The notes beneath the pieces are model-generated. The model had not been told where the DNA came from. It was given only the letters and a program-made list of their open reading frames with translations, and did no database searches. A program made the translations under genes and the position numbers. From positions 1 through 35,225 of the forward strand of contig CAMCBT010000017.1 in NCBI GenBank assembly GCA_945873115.1: a stretch of DNA of 35,225 nucleotides. Direction: 5' to 3'. Of this stretch, positions 16,791 through 25,182 are shown in pieces. How positions within the stretch are numbered: the stretch's first letter is position 1; the number at the start of each line of letters is the position of its first letter. This stretch comes from an uncultured Mitsuokella sp. GTDB lineage: Bacteria; Bacillota; Negativicutes; Selenomonadales; Selenomonadaceae.

Positions 16791-18250
16791 ACGTTCTCCT
16801 CCCGCACCGCCGCATACTCCCGCAAAAACACGGAAAGCGCACGGCGCATCCGATACTCCGAAGGCGTCCCAGGTGCCAAGGACGCCGCGCGGACGGCGGC
16901 GGGAAGCGATGCTCTCTCCGCCGCGCTCCCCGCCGCCAGGATCACGCGGCAGAGTGCAGAGCGCTCCTCGAAGAGCGCCGCCGACGCCGCGCCGAGATTG
17001 CCCGCGAGACGGTATGCCGTCCAGGGCGGCACGGCGATATGACCATGGCGCAGATAGTAGAGCGCGATGCGCCCGCGTTCCTCGGGAAGCACCGAGAGCA
17101 GGAACGCCGCGTCCCGCTTCGCGTCGTATCGGCGCGAAAGATACGCGATGAGTTCCGCGTCATCTGCCGCGGAGAGGAGGGCGAGAAGCCCGGCGAGCGC
17201 CTCTTTTTCATAGGCGTTCTTTGCCAGCGCCTTTTCCCACCAGTCTGCCGCTTCCGCAAGTTCTCCGCGCTCTTTGGAGAGAGCGCCGAGCGCGGCGTAC
17301 ACGCCCGCCATGCGTCCCTCGATGGGATTGGGCGATGCCTCCTCCCCGCGGGCGGCGCAGTCATAAAACGCCTCCCGCGCACCTTCCTTGTCGCCGCGCT
17401 CAAGCGCATACTGCCCCCGAATCCAGGGAAAGATCGGTGCCTTCGGATACGCCTTCTCCGCCGCCGCGAGATCGGCGAGAATCTCCCCCGCAGGACGTTC
17501 CAGACGGATTTTCGCCTGAATGCAGAGCGAAAGCGGCCGCTCCTCCTTGCCCACGACGCGAAGCCCCGTCCGAAGGAACGCTTCGATATGCAAAAGCGCA
17601 CGGGAAAAATCCCCCAGACCGTAATACGATTCCGCGAGATAATACGCATCGACGCCGCGCTCCTCCGCCGTCCCCCGCGCCGCCTCCAAGAGGCGGATGT
17701 TGCGCCGAAGCTTCTCCGGAAGGACCTCTGCCGCATAGCCGGTATGCAGGACCTGGATGTCCTCCGCGACGCGCATCTCGCCTTTGCCCGTCCCTGTGTA
17801 TTCCAGTACCTCGTGAATCCTGCCATGGTAGCGAAGCCCGGGCAGCTTCCGAAAGACGCGGGGCTTGAGGTCCACATCCCGCACACGCCCGTCCGTTTCG
17901 ATGTTCTTGCGCGCGCAAAAAAAGCCCAGTACGGAAGGCTCCTTCGAAAGACGCGCTGCGGCCGCGCGCACCTTTCCCGCATCCTCCGCCGGGAAATACT
18001 CATCGGCGTCGCAGAAGACGATCCAATCCCCCGTCGCCCTATCAATGGCGAAATTCTTCGCCGCCGAGAAATCGTCGCACCAGTCGAAAGCATAGACGTG
18101 CGCGCCTGCCCGACGGGCAATCTCCGGCGTCGCGTCCTTCGAGCCTGTATCGACGACGACAAGCTCCTCGGCGATCTTCTGCATCGACGCAATCCAGCGC
18201 GGCAGATTCTTCTCCTCATCGCGCACGATGACGCATGCCGAAATCTTCAT
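16787..18250 (-). CDS. GT2-TPR glycosyltransferase
   Basis: A 487-residue protein with an N-terminal GT2 domain (VVDTGSKDATPEIA; DAD at 81-83) followed by about 280 residues of helical TPR-like repeats. The architecture resembles Listeria GmaR, which attaches O-GlcNAc to flagellin; the similarity is by domain order, not a search. The start is ATG 18250, with GGAGGAG 5 bases upstream; reading upstream of it enters the previous gene. Both ends overlap neighbours by ATGA, so translation of three consecutive genes is probably coupled. Its first 100 residues are about 80 percent identical to the GT2 module of the next gene. CpG is much richer than in flanking genes. Confidence 0.88.
   Translation of the reverse strand: MKISACVIVRDEEKNLPRWIASMQKIAEELVVVDTGSKDATPEIARRAGAHVYAFDWCDDFSAAKNFAIDRATGDWIVFCDADEYFPAEDAGKVRAAAARLSKEPSVLGFFCARKNIETDGRVRDVDLKPRVFRKLPGLRYHGRIHEVLEYTGTGKGEMRVAEDIQVLHTGYAAEVLPEKLRRNIRLLEAARGTAEERGVDAYYLAESYYGLGDFSRALLHIEAFLRTGLRVVGKEERPLSLCIQAKIRLERPAGEILADLAAAEKAYPKAPIFPWIRGQYALERGDKEGAREAFYDCAARGEEASPNPIEGRMAGVYAALGALSKERGELAEAADWWEKALAKNAYEKEALAGLLALLSAADDAELIAYLSRRYDAKRDAAFLLSVLPEERGRIALYYLRHGHIAVPPWTAYRLAGNLGAASAALFEERSALCRVILAAGSAAERASLPAAVRAASLAPGTPSEYRMRRALSVFLREYAAVREENV
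17950..18250 (-). repeat. Direct repeat of the GT2 module (copy 1)
   Basis: Positions 17950-18250 align with 16490-16790 at a constant offset of 1460 bases. Runs of identical sequence occur, for example around 18045-18100 against 16585-16640, with single-base differences. Both copies start with the codons for MKISACVI. Confidence 0.8.
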
Positions 18251-20706
18251 ACGAACTCCTCCGTTTCTCCCTCGGGAAGGAGCGCGCGAAGCTGCGCCGA
18301 AAGCTCCTCCGCCTCGATGCCCTCCTCCTTCGAAAGTGCCCGAAGAACCGCCTTCGTCTCGCCGAGAGAGGACGAAAGGCGCTCTGCCGCATCCTTGCCG
18401 CCCGCGCGGTACAGCGCGGTGCGCGGCAAGGAGATGCCCCACCGTGCGCCCAGAAAATCCGCCTGCGAAAGATAGGCGCGCAAAAGCCCCGCGCGCTCAA
18501 AGAAGCGGGCGATTGCCACCCCGGAAGGGGCATCGTCCGGATACGACGCGCGAAAATAGCAAAGTGCCTCGGCGACCGTCCCCTTCCCCTGCGCGAGCGC
18601 CCAGCGGGCGGCGAGGACGCGCTCCTCGAAGGCATCCACACCGACGGCGGAAAAGAGCTGCGCGAGCACCCGGCGCGCCTCCTCCGTCCTGCCCGCCTGG
18701 GCGAGAAGGCGCACCGCCTCCCCGAACGTCTCCGTGCGAAACTCCGCGAAGCCGCTCGCCTCGCCGCTCTCATCCGCCGTCTTGGCAAGGGAAATCGCAC
18801 GCAAAAGTGCCTCGAGCGCGCCCTCCTCCTCCATGTCCGCGAGCAAGAGACCAATCCGCGCGGGAAAGTCGGGCAGCATGGGAAACACCTTCGCCGCCGC
18901 ACGGAGGAAGTCGAGAAGCTCCTTCGCCGCCTCGCCGCACCGCTCCATCGAGGTGGCGGCTATCGCGTACATCTCGCTTGCCGCCCCCATCGCTTCTTGC
19001 GACGAGACGATGGCGCGCAGCGCATACATCTGCGCCCGCGCAAAATCGCCGAGTGTGAAATACGACTTGGCGAGGTACGGATAATGGCGCACGCTCTCGC
19101 CGCCTTCCCGGATCTCCTCTTGAAGGAGCGCGAGATTGCGCTTCGCCTTGGCGACGATGCGCCCCGTCGAATAGCCCGTATGGCGCATCGCAAGGTCATG
19201 GGGGACGAAGAGCGTCGCCGCGCCGTCCGCGCCCGCGAGCGTCTCGTGGACGCGCCCCACATAGTGCGCCCCCTCCCGACGGAAGATGCGGATGACGGGG
19301 ACGCGGTCGATCTCCCTGCCGCCCTTGTCCTCGTCGATGTTCTTCATCCACGCCAACAGAAAGCGGACGCGCCCCGCCGCGTCGCGGGCGCGGAGCGCGG
19401 CAAGGTACGGGCGCACCTCCTCCGGACGCTCCAGCTGCTCATCCGCATCGAGAAAGACGACCCATTCCCCCGTCGCCAGCGCGAGCGCCGCGTTGCGCAC
19501 GGCGGCGAAATCCCCCCGCCAGGGAAAGGCGGCGACCGTGCAGCCCGCCTGCCGCGCAAGCTCCGCCGTCGCGTCCGAAGAGCCGGTGTCCACGACGATG
19601 CGCTCATCGGCAAACGATGTCGAAGCGAGCCAGCGGGGCAGATCCTTCGCCTCGTCCCGGGCGATGAGGCACGCCGTGATCCGCACATCATCCCCCGCCG
19701 CCTGCCGGGAAAGCTCCGCCTTCCACTTGGCGAGCCACTTCCTCGCCGTGGAGCGCGCCGTCTCGCCGAAGGATGACGGCTCGAAAAGGCTCTCCTCCCG
19801 CATCGCAAGGGCTTCTTCCATCACGCGCACCGCGTCCTTCAGCTCGCCCTCCCGCGCCAGCGCCGATGCCAGCTCCGCGCGGTACGCGGGAAGCTCCGGA
19901 AAATCGCGGACGGCAATCTCTGCGGCGCGCCTGCGCTCCGCCGTCCGCTCCGTGCGGGCAAGGCAGCGCAGCAGCACGTCATAGGGCGCACTGGCATAGA
20001 CCTTCGTCGAGCGTCCGCCCTTCACCGCCTCCCACGCCCAACGGATCGCTTCCTCCGTATCGCCCAGCCCGTCATACGCGTCGGCGAGATAGCGCGCGCT
20101 CAGCGCGCTCGCGTCCCCGCCTTCGCGCTCCTTCAGGAGTAGGGCGAGATTGCGCGCGCCCTTCTCCCGAAGGAGGGATTTCGAATAGCCCGTATGTAGG
20201 AGCAGCAGCTCCTCGGCGGAGAGAACGCGGATGCGCTCGATCGCCCTTCCGTCTCTCTCCCGCAGCTCCTCGTGGATTCTTCCGAAGTAGCGAAAGCCCC
20301 GATCCCCGCGGAAAATGCGCGGCGCGAGGCTCGTGCCGAGATCCTCCCCCGTGTCCCGATCGATATTGCGCCAGGGGATGAGGAGAAGATCCGCCTTCTC
20401 GCCTGCGAGGAGAGCCGGGAGGCCTCCGGGGCAGGAGGCCAAAGACTCGTCTGCGTCCAGGAAGATGAGCCACTTGGCCCGGACACGCTCCAGGAGAAAA
20501 TTGCGGGCGGCTGAGAAGTCTCCGGTCCAGGAGAAGGAGAGAATGCGGGCCCCCACCGCCTCGGCCACATGGCGCACCGCATCGGAGCCGGCGGTGCTGC
20601 AGACGATACGCTCCCCCGGCACGTCCGAGAGGCTGTCGAGGGAGGCCCGAAGGTCCTCCGCCTCGTCCTTGACGATATAACAAATGGCGATTTCCTGCAT
20701 ATTCAT
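18247..20706 (-). CDS. Double GT2 glycosyltransferase with TPR-like repeats
   Basis: An 819-residue protein with two GT2 modules. The first covers about residues 1-215, with CSTAGSDAVR in place of the usual VDTGSTD loop and DAD at 84-86. The second starts near 342 (ITACLIARDEAKDL), with VVDTGSSDATAELA and a second DADE near residue 420. Each is followed by HTGYS-type and helical repeat segments. The first module's altered loop may change its nucleotide specificity or make it weak. A GGAGGGAG site precedes the first ATG; ATG 20700 is an alternative. It is the first gene of the glycosylation operon, with its own promoter at 20733-20761. Its 3' three-quarters share the CpG-rich composition of the next gene. 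Confidence 0.87.
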   Translation of the reverse strand: MNMQEIAICYIVKDEAEDLRASLDSLSDVPGERIVCSTAGSDAVRHVAEAVGARILSFSWTGDFSAARNFLLERVRAKWLIFLDADESLASCPGGLPALLAGEKADLLLIPWRNIDRDTGEDLGTSLAPRIFRGDRGFRYFGRIHEELRERDGRAIERIRVLSAEELLLLHTGYSKSLLREKGARNLALLLKEREGGDASALSARYLADAYDGLGDTEEAIRWAWEAVKGGRSTKVYASAPYDVLLRCLARTERTAERRRAAEIAVRDFPELPAYRAELASALAREGELKDAVRVMEEALAMREESLFEPSSFGETARSTARKWLAKWKAELSRQAAGDDVRITACLIARDEAKDLPRWLASTSFADERIVVDTGSSDATAELARQAGCTVAAFPWRGDFAAVRNAALALATGEWVVFLDADEQLERPEEVRPYLAALRARDAAGRVRFLLAWMKNIDEDKGGREIDRVPVIRIFRREGAHYVGRVHETLAGADGAATLFVPHDLAMRHTGYSTGRIVAKAKRNLALLQEEIREGGESVRHYPYLAKSYFTLGDFARAQMYALRAIVSSQEAMGAASEMYAIAATSMERCGEAAKELLDFLRAAAKVFPMLPDFPARIGLLLADMEEEGALEALLRAISLAKTADESGEASGFAEFRTETFGEAVRLLAQAGRTEEARRVLAQLFSAVGVDAFEERVLAARWALAQGKGTVAEALCYFRASYPDDAPSGVAIARFFERAGLLRAYLSQADFLGARWGISLPRTALYRAGGKDAAERLSSSLGETKAVLRALSKEEGIEAEELSAQLRALLPEGETEEFV

Positions 20707-20732
20707 ACTCCCTCCCCATGGTGTATGTCCCT

Positions 20733-20761
20733 ATTTTACTGGATTTTCTCTCGAAATTCAA
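20733..20761 (-). promoter_or_regulatory. Sigma-A-type promoter of the glycosyltransferase operon
   Basis: On the minus strand, TTGAAT (20761-20756) and TAAAAT (20738-20733) are 17 bases apart, 28 bases before the start codon. It lies downstream of the flagellin terminator, so the array can be transcribed independently of flagellin. Confidence 0.65.
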
Positions 20762-20782
20762 TCACTCCCGAAAAAGGGCAAG

Positions 20783-20811
20783 AAAAAACCACCCCTTGCG
20801 GAGTGGTTTTT
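20783..20811 (-). terminator. Flagellin terminator
   Basis: On the minus strand, ACCACTCC pairs with GGGGTGGT around a GCAA tetraloop, flanked by A- and T-runs. A second imperfect hairpin (about 20818-20863; GCAATA and TATTGC outer arms, TTCCC/GGGAA inner arms) lies between it and the flagellin stop. Confidence 0.88.
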
Positions 20812-20868
20812 CTGCTAGCAATATGGGAAGCGAGCCGGAGGCTTTTCCCATGGTTATTGCAACATGGA

Positions 20869-22194
20869 TTACTGGAGAAGGCTGAGGACCGAGCTGGAGC
20901 TCTGGTTTGCCTGTGCCAGCATGGACTGAGCGGCCTGCAGAAGGACGTTGTTCTTCGTGTAGTTCGTCATTTCCTTTGCCATGTCGGAATCGCGGATCGT
21001 GGACTCGGAGGCCTGGGTGTTCTCGCTGCCCGTCGTCAAGTTGCTGCTCGTGTAATCGAGGCGGCTCTCGACGGAACCGATCGTCGTCTGCTGGTCAAGA
21101 GCCTTCTGGATTGCATTGTCCAGGACGTTGATGGCCGCATTCGCGTTCTTCTGGGTGGAGACGTTCAGCGTCTTGTTGTCCGTGCCCTTGAGGCCGAGCG
21201 CCGTGGAGCGCATATCCGTCATGCCGACCTTAATCGCCTGGTTCGCCTTCGCGCCGACCTGGAAGACCATCGCGTTGTCCTGGGACTCGTTCTGTGCGCG
21301 GATGGACTCGGAGAAGCCGTCGAGAGCGGCGTTCGCCGCCTTGCGAATCGCGCCATAGCGGTCCATGACGCTGATCGTGAAGCCGGAGATCTGACCGTTG
21401 AGGCCGGAGACCTTCGCCGTCAGGTGAACGCCTTCTTCATTGTTCGCCGTGTAGACCGTGTCGCCTGCGCCGTCCAAGCCAATCTTTGTGCCGACAGAGA
21501 GGGTAAAGCCGCTGTTGGCAACCGTGAGGGTATCCGAGCCGTTCTTGGCATCCTTGGCGAGGATGTCCGAGAGCGACAACGACTCGACCGAGAAGGTCGT
21601 CGTGTACGTCTTGCCCTGCATGACGTAGGAAACCGTCACCTGGTCGGACGAGCTGATGTTGAGGCTCTCGCCCGTGCGGCTCTTCAGATCCGTGAGCTTC
21701 GTATCCGCTGCCGTAGACGTATAGAGCAGCTGGTTCGTGAGAACCGTCGTCGTCGCCGTCGTCTTCGTGTTGTGGGAGCCGTCGACGAGGTACTTGCCGT
21801 TGTACGTGATGTTCGCGTTGTCGTCGATCTGGTCGATGCTCTGGTCGAGCTCCTTCTGGATCGTCTGACGGTCCGCGTCCGTGTTCGTATCGTTGGCTGC
21901 GTTGATGACCTTTTCCTTGAGGGTCTTCAGGATGTCGACCGTCGAGGAAACAGCGCCTTCAGCGACCTTCATCATAGCCTGACCGTTCTGGGTGTTGTTG
22001 TTTGCCTGGTCAAGGCTGCGGATCTGGACGCGCATGCGCTCGGAGATAGCATAGCCCGAAGCGTCATCTGCTGCGCTGTTGATCTTCATGCCGGAAGAAA
22101 CCTTCTGCAGGCTCTTGGAGAGAGCAGAAGAGTTCTTGTTCAAGGTGTTCAGCGTGTTGATTGCCGACATGTTGTTTTTGACTACCATTGCCAT
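20869..22194 (-). CDS. hag: Flagellin
   Basis: The filament subunit, 441 residues. The conserved N-terminal D0/D1 region (residues 1-135) includes NNMSAINTLN, SSGMKINSAADDASGYAI and AQ-type heptads. The C-terminal region (about 330-441) ends in VLLQAAQSMLAQANQ and LSLLQ, as expected for type III export and polymerisation. The central region is Ser/Thr-rich, most densely at 138-165 (TKTTATTT), and is the obvious candidate for O-glycosylation by the downstream transferases. AGGGAGGA lies 8 bases before the ATG and is part of a probable CsrA site. The gene has its own promoter and terminator, so it is likely monocistronic and highly expressed. Confidence 0.96.
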   Translation of the reverse strand: MAMVVKNNMSAINTLNTLNKNSSALSKSLQKVSSGMKINSAADDASGYAISERMRVQIRSLDQANNNTQNGQAMMKVAEGAVSSTVDILKTLKEKVINAANDTNTDADRQTIQKELDQSIDQIDDNANITYNGKYLVDGSHNTKTTATTTVLTNQLLYTSTAADTKLTDLKSRTGESLNISSSDQVTVSYVMQGKTYTTTFSVESLSLSDILAKDAKNGSDTLTVANSGFTLSVGTKIGLDGAGDTVYTANNEEGVHLTAKVSGLNGQISGFTISVMDRYGAIRKAANAALDGFSESIRAQNESQDNAMVFQVGAKANQAIKVGMTDMRSTALGLKGTDNKTLNVSTQKNANAAINVLDNAIQKALDQQTTIGSVESRLDYTSSNLTTGSENTQASESTIRDSDMAKEMTNYTKNNVLLQAAQSMLAQANQSSSSVLSLLQ

Positions 22195-22202
22195 GATAAA
22201 AT

Positions 22203-22249
22203 TCCTCCCTGATATGTAGGTGTTTGAATGGTACGGCCATCCATGACCG
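22203..22249 (-). promoter_or_regulatory. Probable CsrA-binding leader of flagellin
   Basis: In the leader RNA, CGGTC pairs with GGCCG around the hexaloop AUGGAU (22239-22244), putting GGA in the loop, the classic CsrA site. A second GGA lies in the Shine-Dalgarno AGGGAGGA (22203-22210). This double-site layout mirrors the hag leader of Bacillus subtilis. csrA and fliW are 4 kb upstream. Confidence 0.7.
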
Positions 22250-22313
22250 TTGGCGTCGTGCGGCCTGCGGGTTGCTAGCGGCCCCTCAGGAGCTCCTCAC
22301 TGCGCCTTACACT

Positions 22314-22344
22314 CATTATATCGTATCGAGGGCGGAAATGTTAA
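22314..22344 (-). promoter_or_regulatory. Flagellin promoter (sigma-28, overlapping a sigma-A-like match)
   Basis: On the minus strand, TAAC, 15 bases, then ACGATATAA is close to the sigma-D/sigma-28 consensus TAAA-N15-CCGATATAA. The same bases also read TTAACA-N18-TATAAT. The implied leader is about 110 bases long. Confidence 0.72.
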
Positions 22345-22374
22345 GGGGTTTTCGCAATTTTTTTTTGGTTTTTG

Positions 22375-22418
22375 AAAAAAGACGATTCACAGGGCTTCTT
22401 GCCTGCGAATCGTCTTTT
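22375..22418 (-). terminator. Terminator of the flaG-fliD-fliS-fliT operon
   Basis: On the minus strand, AAAAGACGATTC pairs with GAATCGTCTTTT, extended by CAGG/CCTG, and a T-run follows. It begins just after the fliT stop. Confidence 0.92.
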
Positions 22419-22422
22419 CCAC

Positions 22423-22776
22423 TCAGTATTTTCGGTTCAATATATTTCCCGCGGGCTCTATGGAGAGCTCGGTGAGGTCGTAGCTTCTTACGGCGGCGTT
22501 CTGGCGGCGGCTCTTGTTGAGCCAGGCCTTGGCCTTGTAGAGAATTTCCCTATCGAGGGGGGCGACTTCGGCGACGATGCGCTTTGCCTCCTCCGTCCGG
22601 CGGTAGCTTTCCGCCGCCTCGTTCTTCTTCAGCCGCTCCACAAGGGCCGCCCGCTGGTCAACCAAGGTGATGAACTCGTCCACGTCCCCTCGGTCGATGA
22701 ATTTCTTCAGCTCATGGGTGAGCTGGCGGTAGAGCTCCCAGTCGTCCCGAGCCAGGGAGGCGGCGTCAGCCTGCAT
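22423..22776 (-). CDS. fliT: FliT-like flagellar export chaperone
   Basis: A 117-residue, mostly helical, charged protein (YRQLTHELKKFIDRGDVDEF, VDQRAALVERLKK) with the size and heptad pattern of FliT-type chaperones. Its start overlaps the end of fliS by 11 bases, and it is the last gene before the terminator. In Bacillus the same place holds fliT, which binds the cap protein FliD. Sequence alone is weakly diagnostic; the call rests mainly on position. Confidence 0.68.
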   Translation of the reverse strand: MQADAASLARDDWELYRQLTHELKKFIDRGDVDEFITLVDQRAALVERLKKNEAAESYRRTEEAKRIVAEVAPLDREILYKAKAWLNKSRRQNAAVRSYDLTELSIEPAGNILNRKY

Positions 22777-23182
22777 AGCCGCCGCCTCCCTGGATGCCCT
22801 TCGTGCCCTCTTCGGCCCGGGCCTTCTTCATGGCCTGGGCCCAGGCATCCCGGAGCTCCTTTATGATGCCCTTTGCCTCCTCGATCTTCGACACGTCGCT
22901 CTTCATATTGCCCTCCACGAGACGGTCGTAGCAATAGTTGTAGAGGGGCATGAGCTGCTTTGAGATGTCGTAGTCCATATTGAGCGTGATGCGGAACTCG
23001 GAGATGATGGCCTGGGCCTTCTGGAGGGCGATATTGGCCGCCTCCCACTGCTTCTCCTCCACCGCCTTTATGCCCTCGTCCATGAATTTCAGGCAGCCGT
23101 TGTACAGCATGAGGGTCAGTGCCTCCGGCGTCGCCGTCATGATCTGCTGGCGCTTGTACGCCTCCGCAGCGTTGTTTACCAT
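22766..23182 (-). CDS. fliS: Flagellar secretion chaperone FliS
   Basis: Binds the C-terminus of flagellin in the cytoplasm and keeps it unfolded for export; in Bacillus it also works with FliW. The 138-residue protein starts at ATG 23182, preceded by a GGGGGGA stretch. Family signatures are the N-terminal AAEAYKRQQIMTATPEALT, MLYNGCLKFM, and the four-helix pattern ending in NMKSDVSKIEEAKGIIKELR. The C-terminus is Gly-rich. It lies 16 bases after fliD. Confidence 0.95.
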   Translation of the reverse strand: MVNNAAEAYKRQQIMTATPEALTLMLYNGCLKFMDEGIKAVEEKQWEAANIALQKAQAIISEFRITLNMDYDISKQLMPLYNYCYDRLVEGNMKSDVSKIEEAKGIIKELRDAWAQAMKKARAEEGTKGIQGGGGYAG

Positions 23183-23198
23183 TGTATCCCCCCGCCTC

Positions 23199-25166
23199 TT
23201 ATTGTCCACCGGTGATGTAGCCCATGGTTGTGCTCAGCTTCTGGATGGCCGTCTCCATGGCATCGTATTTCGAGTAGAGTGCATTCTCAAAGGCCGTCAT
23301 CTGGGTCTTGAAGGTGCTCATCTTCTCCTTGAGCTTCATGATGAGGTCGCCAAGAGAGCTGGCATCCTCCGCCTGGCTTGTGGTGCCGGCATACGTCTTC
23401 ATTTCCTTCAGGCCTCTCGTCAGCACGTCGTTCAGGCGGCCCGTGATGCCCTGGCGGCTGTATTCCGTCTTGGTGGAGCCGTCGCCGAGGCCCGCGTCCA
23501 CGTCGCCAGAGCTGTTCATGATTTCGGCGACACTGTTGGGCTCTGCGGCCAATGCCTTCTTCAGCTTTTCCTCGTCCAGCTTGATATGGCCCTTGTCATT
23601 GGAGCTCGTGATGCCGATGGACATCATGGAGTTGTAGGTGCCGGAGGCGGAAGCGACCGGGGTGTAGAGGGCCTGTCGCATGTTGCTGATAATCTTGCCG
23701 ATGGTGTTGTCCCGGTAGAGGAGGCCGGACTTGGCCTTCTCGTTCCACTTCGTGATCTGGTCCTGGGTCATGGCCTTTTCCTGGGACTCGGTCAGGGGCT
23801 GGTAGTCGCTGTACTGCTTCTCGCTGTACTTCGTGTTCAGGTCGTCGATGATCTTGTTGTAGTCCTCGACGAACTTCTTCACGTTCTCGATAATCTTGTC
23901 CGTGTCCTGGGAGACGGAGACGGTGGAGGTGCCCAGCTTCTTCAGGGTATAGGTGACGTTCGACGCGCTGACCTTGCCGCTGGTGGTGGTGTATTTCTTG
24001 CCGTCGATGATGGCCTCGCCGTCGGTGCCCGCCAGACTGTAGTCTGCATTATCCGAGCTTGCAAGGGCCGATGTGAAGTTGATGGCGGTGGTGTCCAGGG
24101 TCTTGTTGCCGCTGGCGTCCGTCTTGACGGCGGCGAGATTTAGCCGGGTCAGGAGGGCTGCCGCAGCATCGTCGGCCTTCGAGTCGACGAACTTGTAGGA
24201 GCCGACGGCATCCGCATTGCTGTCCTTGATTGCCCCGCTCGTATTGTCGATGCCCGGTACGGAGATGTAGAGCTTGTTTTCCTTGCCGCCCTGCGACTGG
24301 TACAGGGAGAAGGATTTGTTCGTGGCATCGTAGGAGGCGTTGATGCCCAGCCTGCCGTTGTTGAATTCCTCCGCGTCCTTGTGGCGGGAGTCCGTGGCGT
24401 TGTTGATCTTCGACACCAGGTCGTTCATCGTCACGTTGTTCTCGAAGAGCTCCTTATAGGTGATGGTGATGGTGGCCTTGTTGACGTTATCGCCGTTATA
24501 GACCTTTTTTGTCTGGCCTGTCACCGGGTCATTCTCTTCCTTGTAGAGGTCGCCGCTGCTGATGGTGAAGGAAATGGCCACCCTGTTCTGGAGATCCTGA
24601 TAGGCATCCTGATCGTTGGCCTTGGCGTAGGCTTCCAGCTGTGCCTTGTAATCGGTCTCGCTGATGCCCGTCACGGTCTTATCAGGATCCGAGACGAAGC
24701 CATCCACCTCCGTCACATTGCCGTCGCTGTCCGTGGTCTTTACCTTGCCGGCCTTCGTGCCGTTGATGAGATCCTTCAGGTAGATGCTGGCGGACGCATT
24801 TTCGTTGTTGTTCTTGATTTCCGAGGTCGACTGCAGATAGGCGTTCGTCGCCATGGAGGTGACCTGGATGGTATGGGTCATGGCCGCCGCATTGGCGTTT
24901 GCCACGGCCGTGGCGACAGTCGTGTCGGAGGAGTCCGCATTCCGAGGCTGGAAGGTGGCGCTCATCCGGTAGTCGTAGAGGGTGGAGCTCCGGTAGGTGC
25001 TCAGCGTGCTGTAGGTGTTGGCGTAGGCCTCCTTCTTCCACTGGTCCTTCGTGAGCGATTTATACATCTTGTCGTATTCGTTCTGCTTCGACAGCATGCC
25101 GACCTTGACTAGGGAGTCGATGTCCATGCCCGACCCCGAGAGGCCGTAGATTCCTCTTGCACTCAT
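23199..25166 (-). CDS. fliD: Flagellar filament cap protein FliD
   Basis: Pentameric cap that guides flagellin assembly at the filament tip. The 655-residue protein starts with the family-typical Gly/Ser-rich segment (GIYGLSGSGMDIDSLVK) and a coiled-coil N-terminal region. The large central domains are variable. The C-terminal heptad region (MKLKEKMSTFKTQMTAFENA, LYSKYDAMETAIQKL) ends at MGYITGGQ. An AAAGGAGG site stands 7 bases before the ATG. It lies 16 bases after flaG and is probably co-transcribed with flaG, fliS and fliT. Confidence 0.95.
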   Translation of the reverse strand: MSARGIYGLSGSGMDIDSLVKVGMLSKQNEYDKMYKSLTKDQWKKEAYANTYSTLSTYRSSTLYDYRMSATFQPRNADSSDTTVATAVANANAAAMTHTIQVTSMATNAYLQSTSEIKNNNENASASIYLKDLINGTKAGKVKTTDSDGNVTEVDGFVSDPDKTVTGISETDYKAQLEAYAKANDQDAYQDLQNRVAISFTISSGDLYKEENDPVTGQTKKVYNGDNVNKATITITYKELFENNVTMNDLVSKINNATDSRHKDAEEFNNGRLGINASYDATNKSFSLYQSQGGKENKLYISVPGIDNTSGAIKDSNADAVGSYKFVDSKADDAAAALLTRLNLAAVKTDASGNKTLDTTAINFTSALASSDNADYSLAGTDGEAIIDGKKYTTTSGKVSASNVTYTLKKLGTSTVSVSQDTDKIIENVKKFVEDYNKIIDDLNTKYSEKQYSDYQPLTESQEKAMTQDQITKWNEKAKSGLLYRDNTIGKIISNMRQALYTPVASASGTYNSMMSIGITSSNDKGHIKLDEEKLKKALAAEPNSVAEIMNSSGDVDAGLGDGSTKTEYSRQGITGRLNDVLTRGLKEMKTYAGTTSQAEDASSLGDLIMKLKEKMSTFKTQMTAFENALYSKYDAMETAIQKLSTTMGYITGGQ

Positions 25167-25182
25167 TGTTTAGCCTCCTTTG

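Noticed and set aside
17039..19776. Long plus-strand open frames opposite the GT2 genes
   Set aside because: They overlap two verified GT2 genes entirely and have Arg-rich shadow composition.
9670..20706. Possibility that the array makes cell-surface polysaccharide with the WbaP/OPX genes
   Set aside because: The GT41 and GT2-TPR types modify proteins, there is no polymerase or flippase, and the genes start beside flagellin. Kept as a minor alternative.
22355..22374. T-rich run upstream of the flagellin promoter as an UP element
   Set aside because: It is fully explained as the tail of the preceding terminator; an extra role cannot be shown from sequence.
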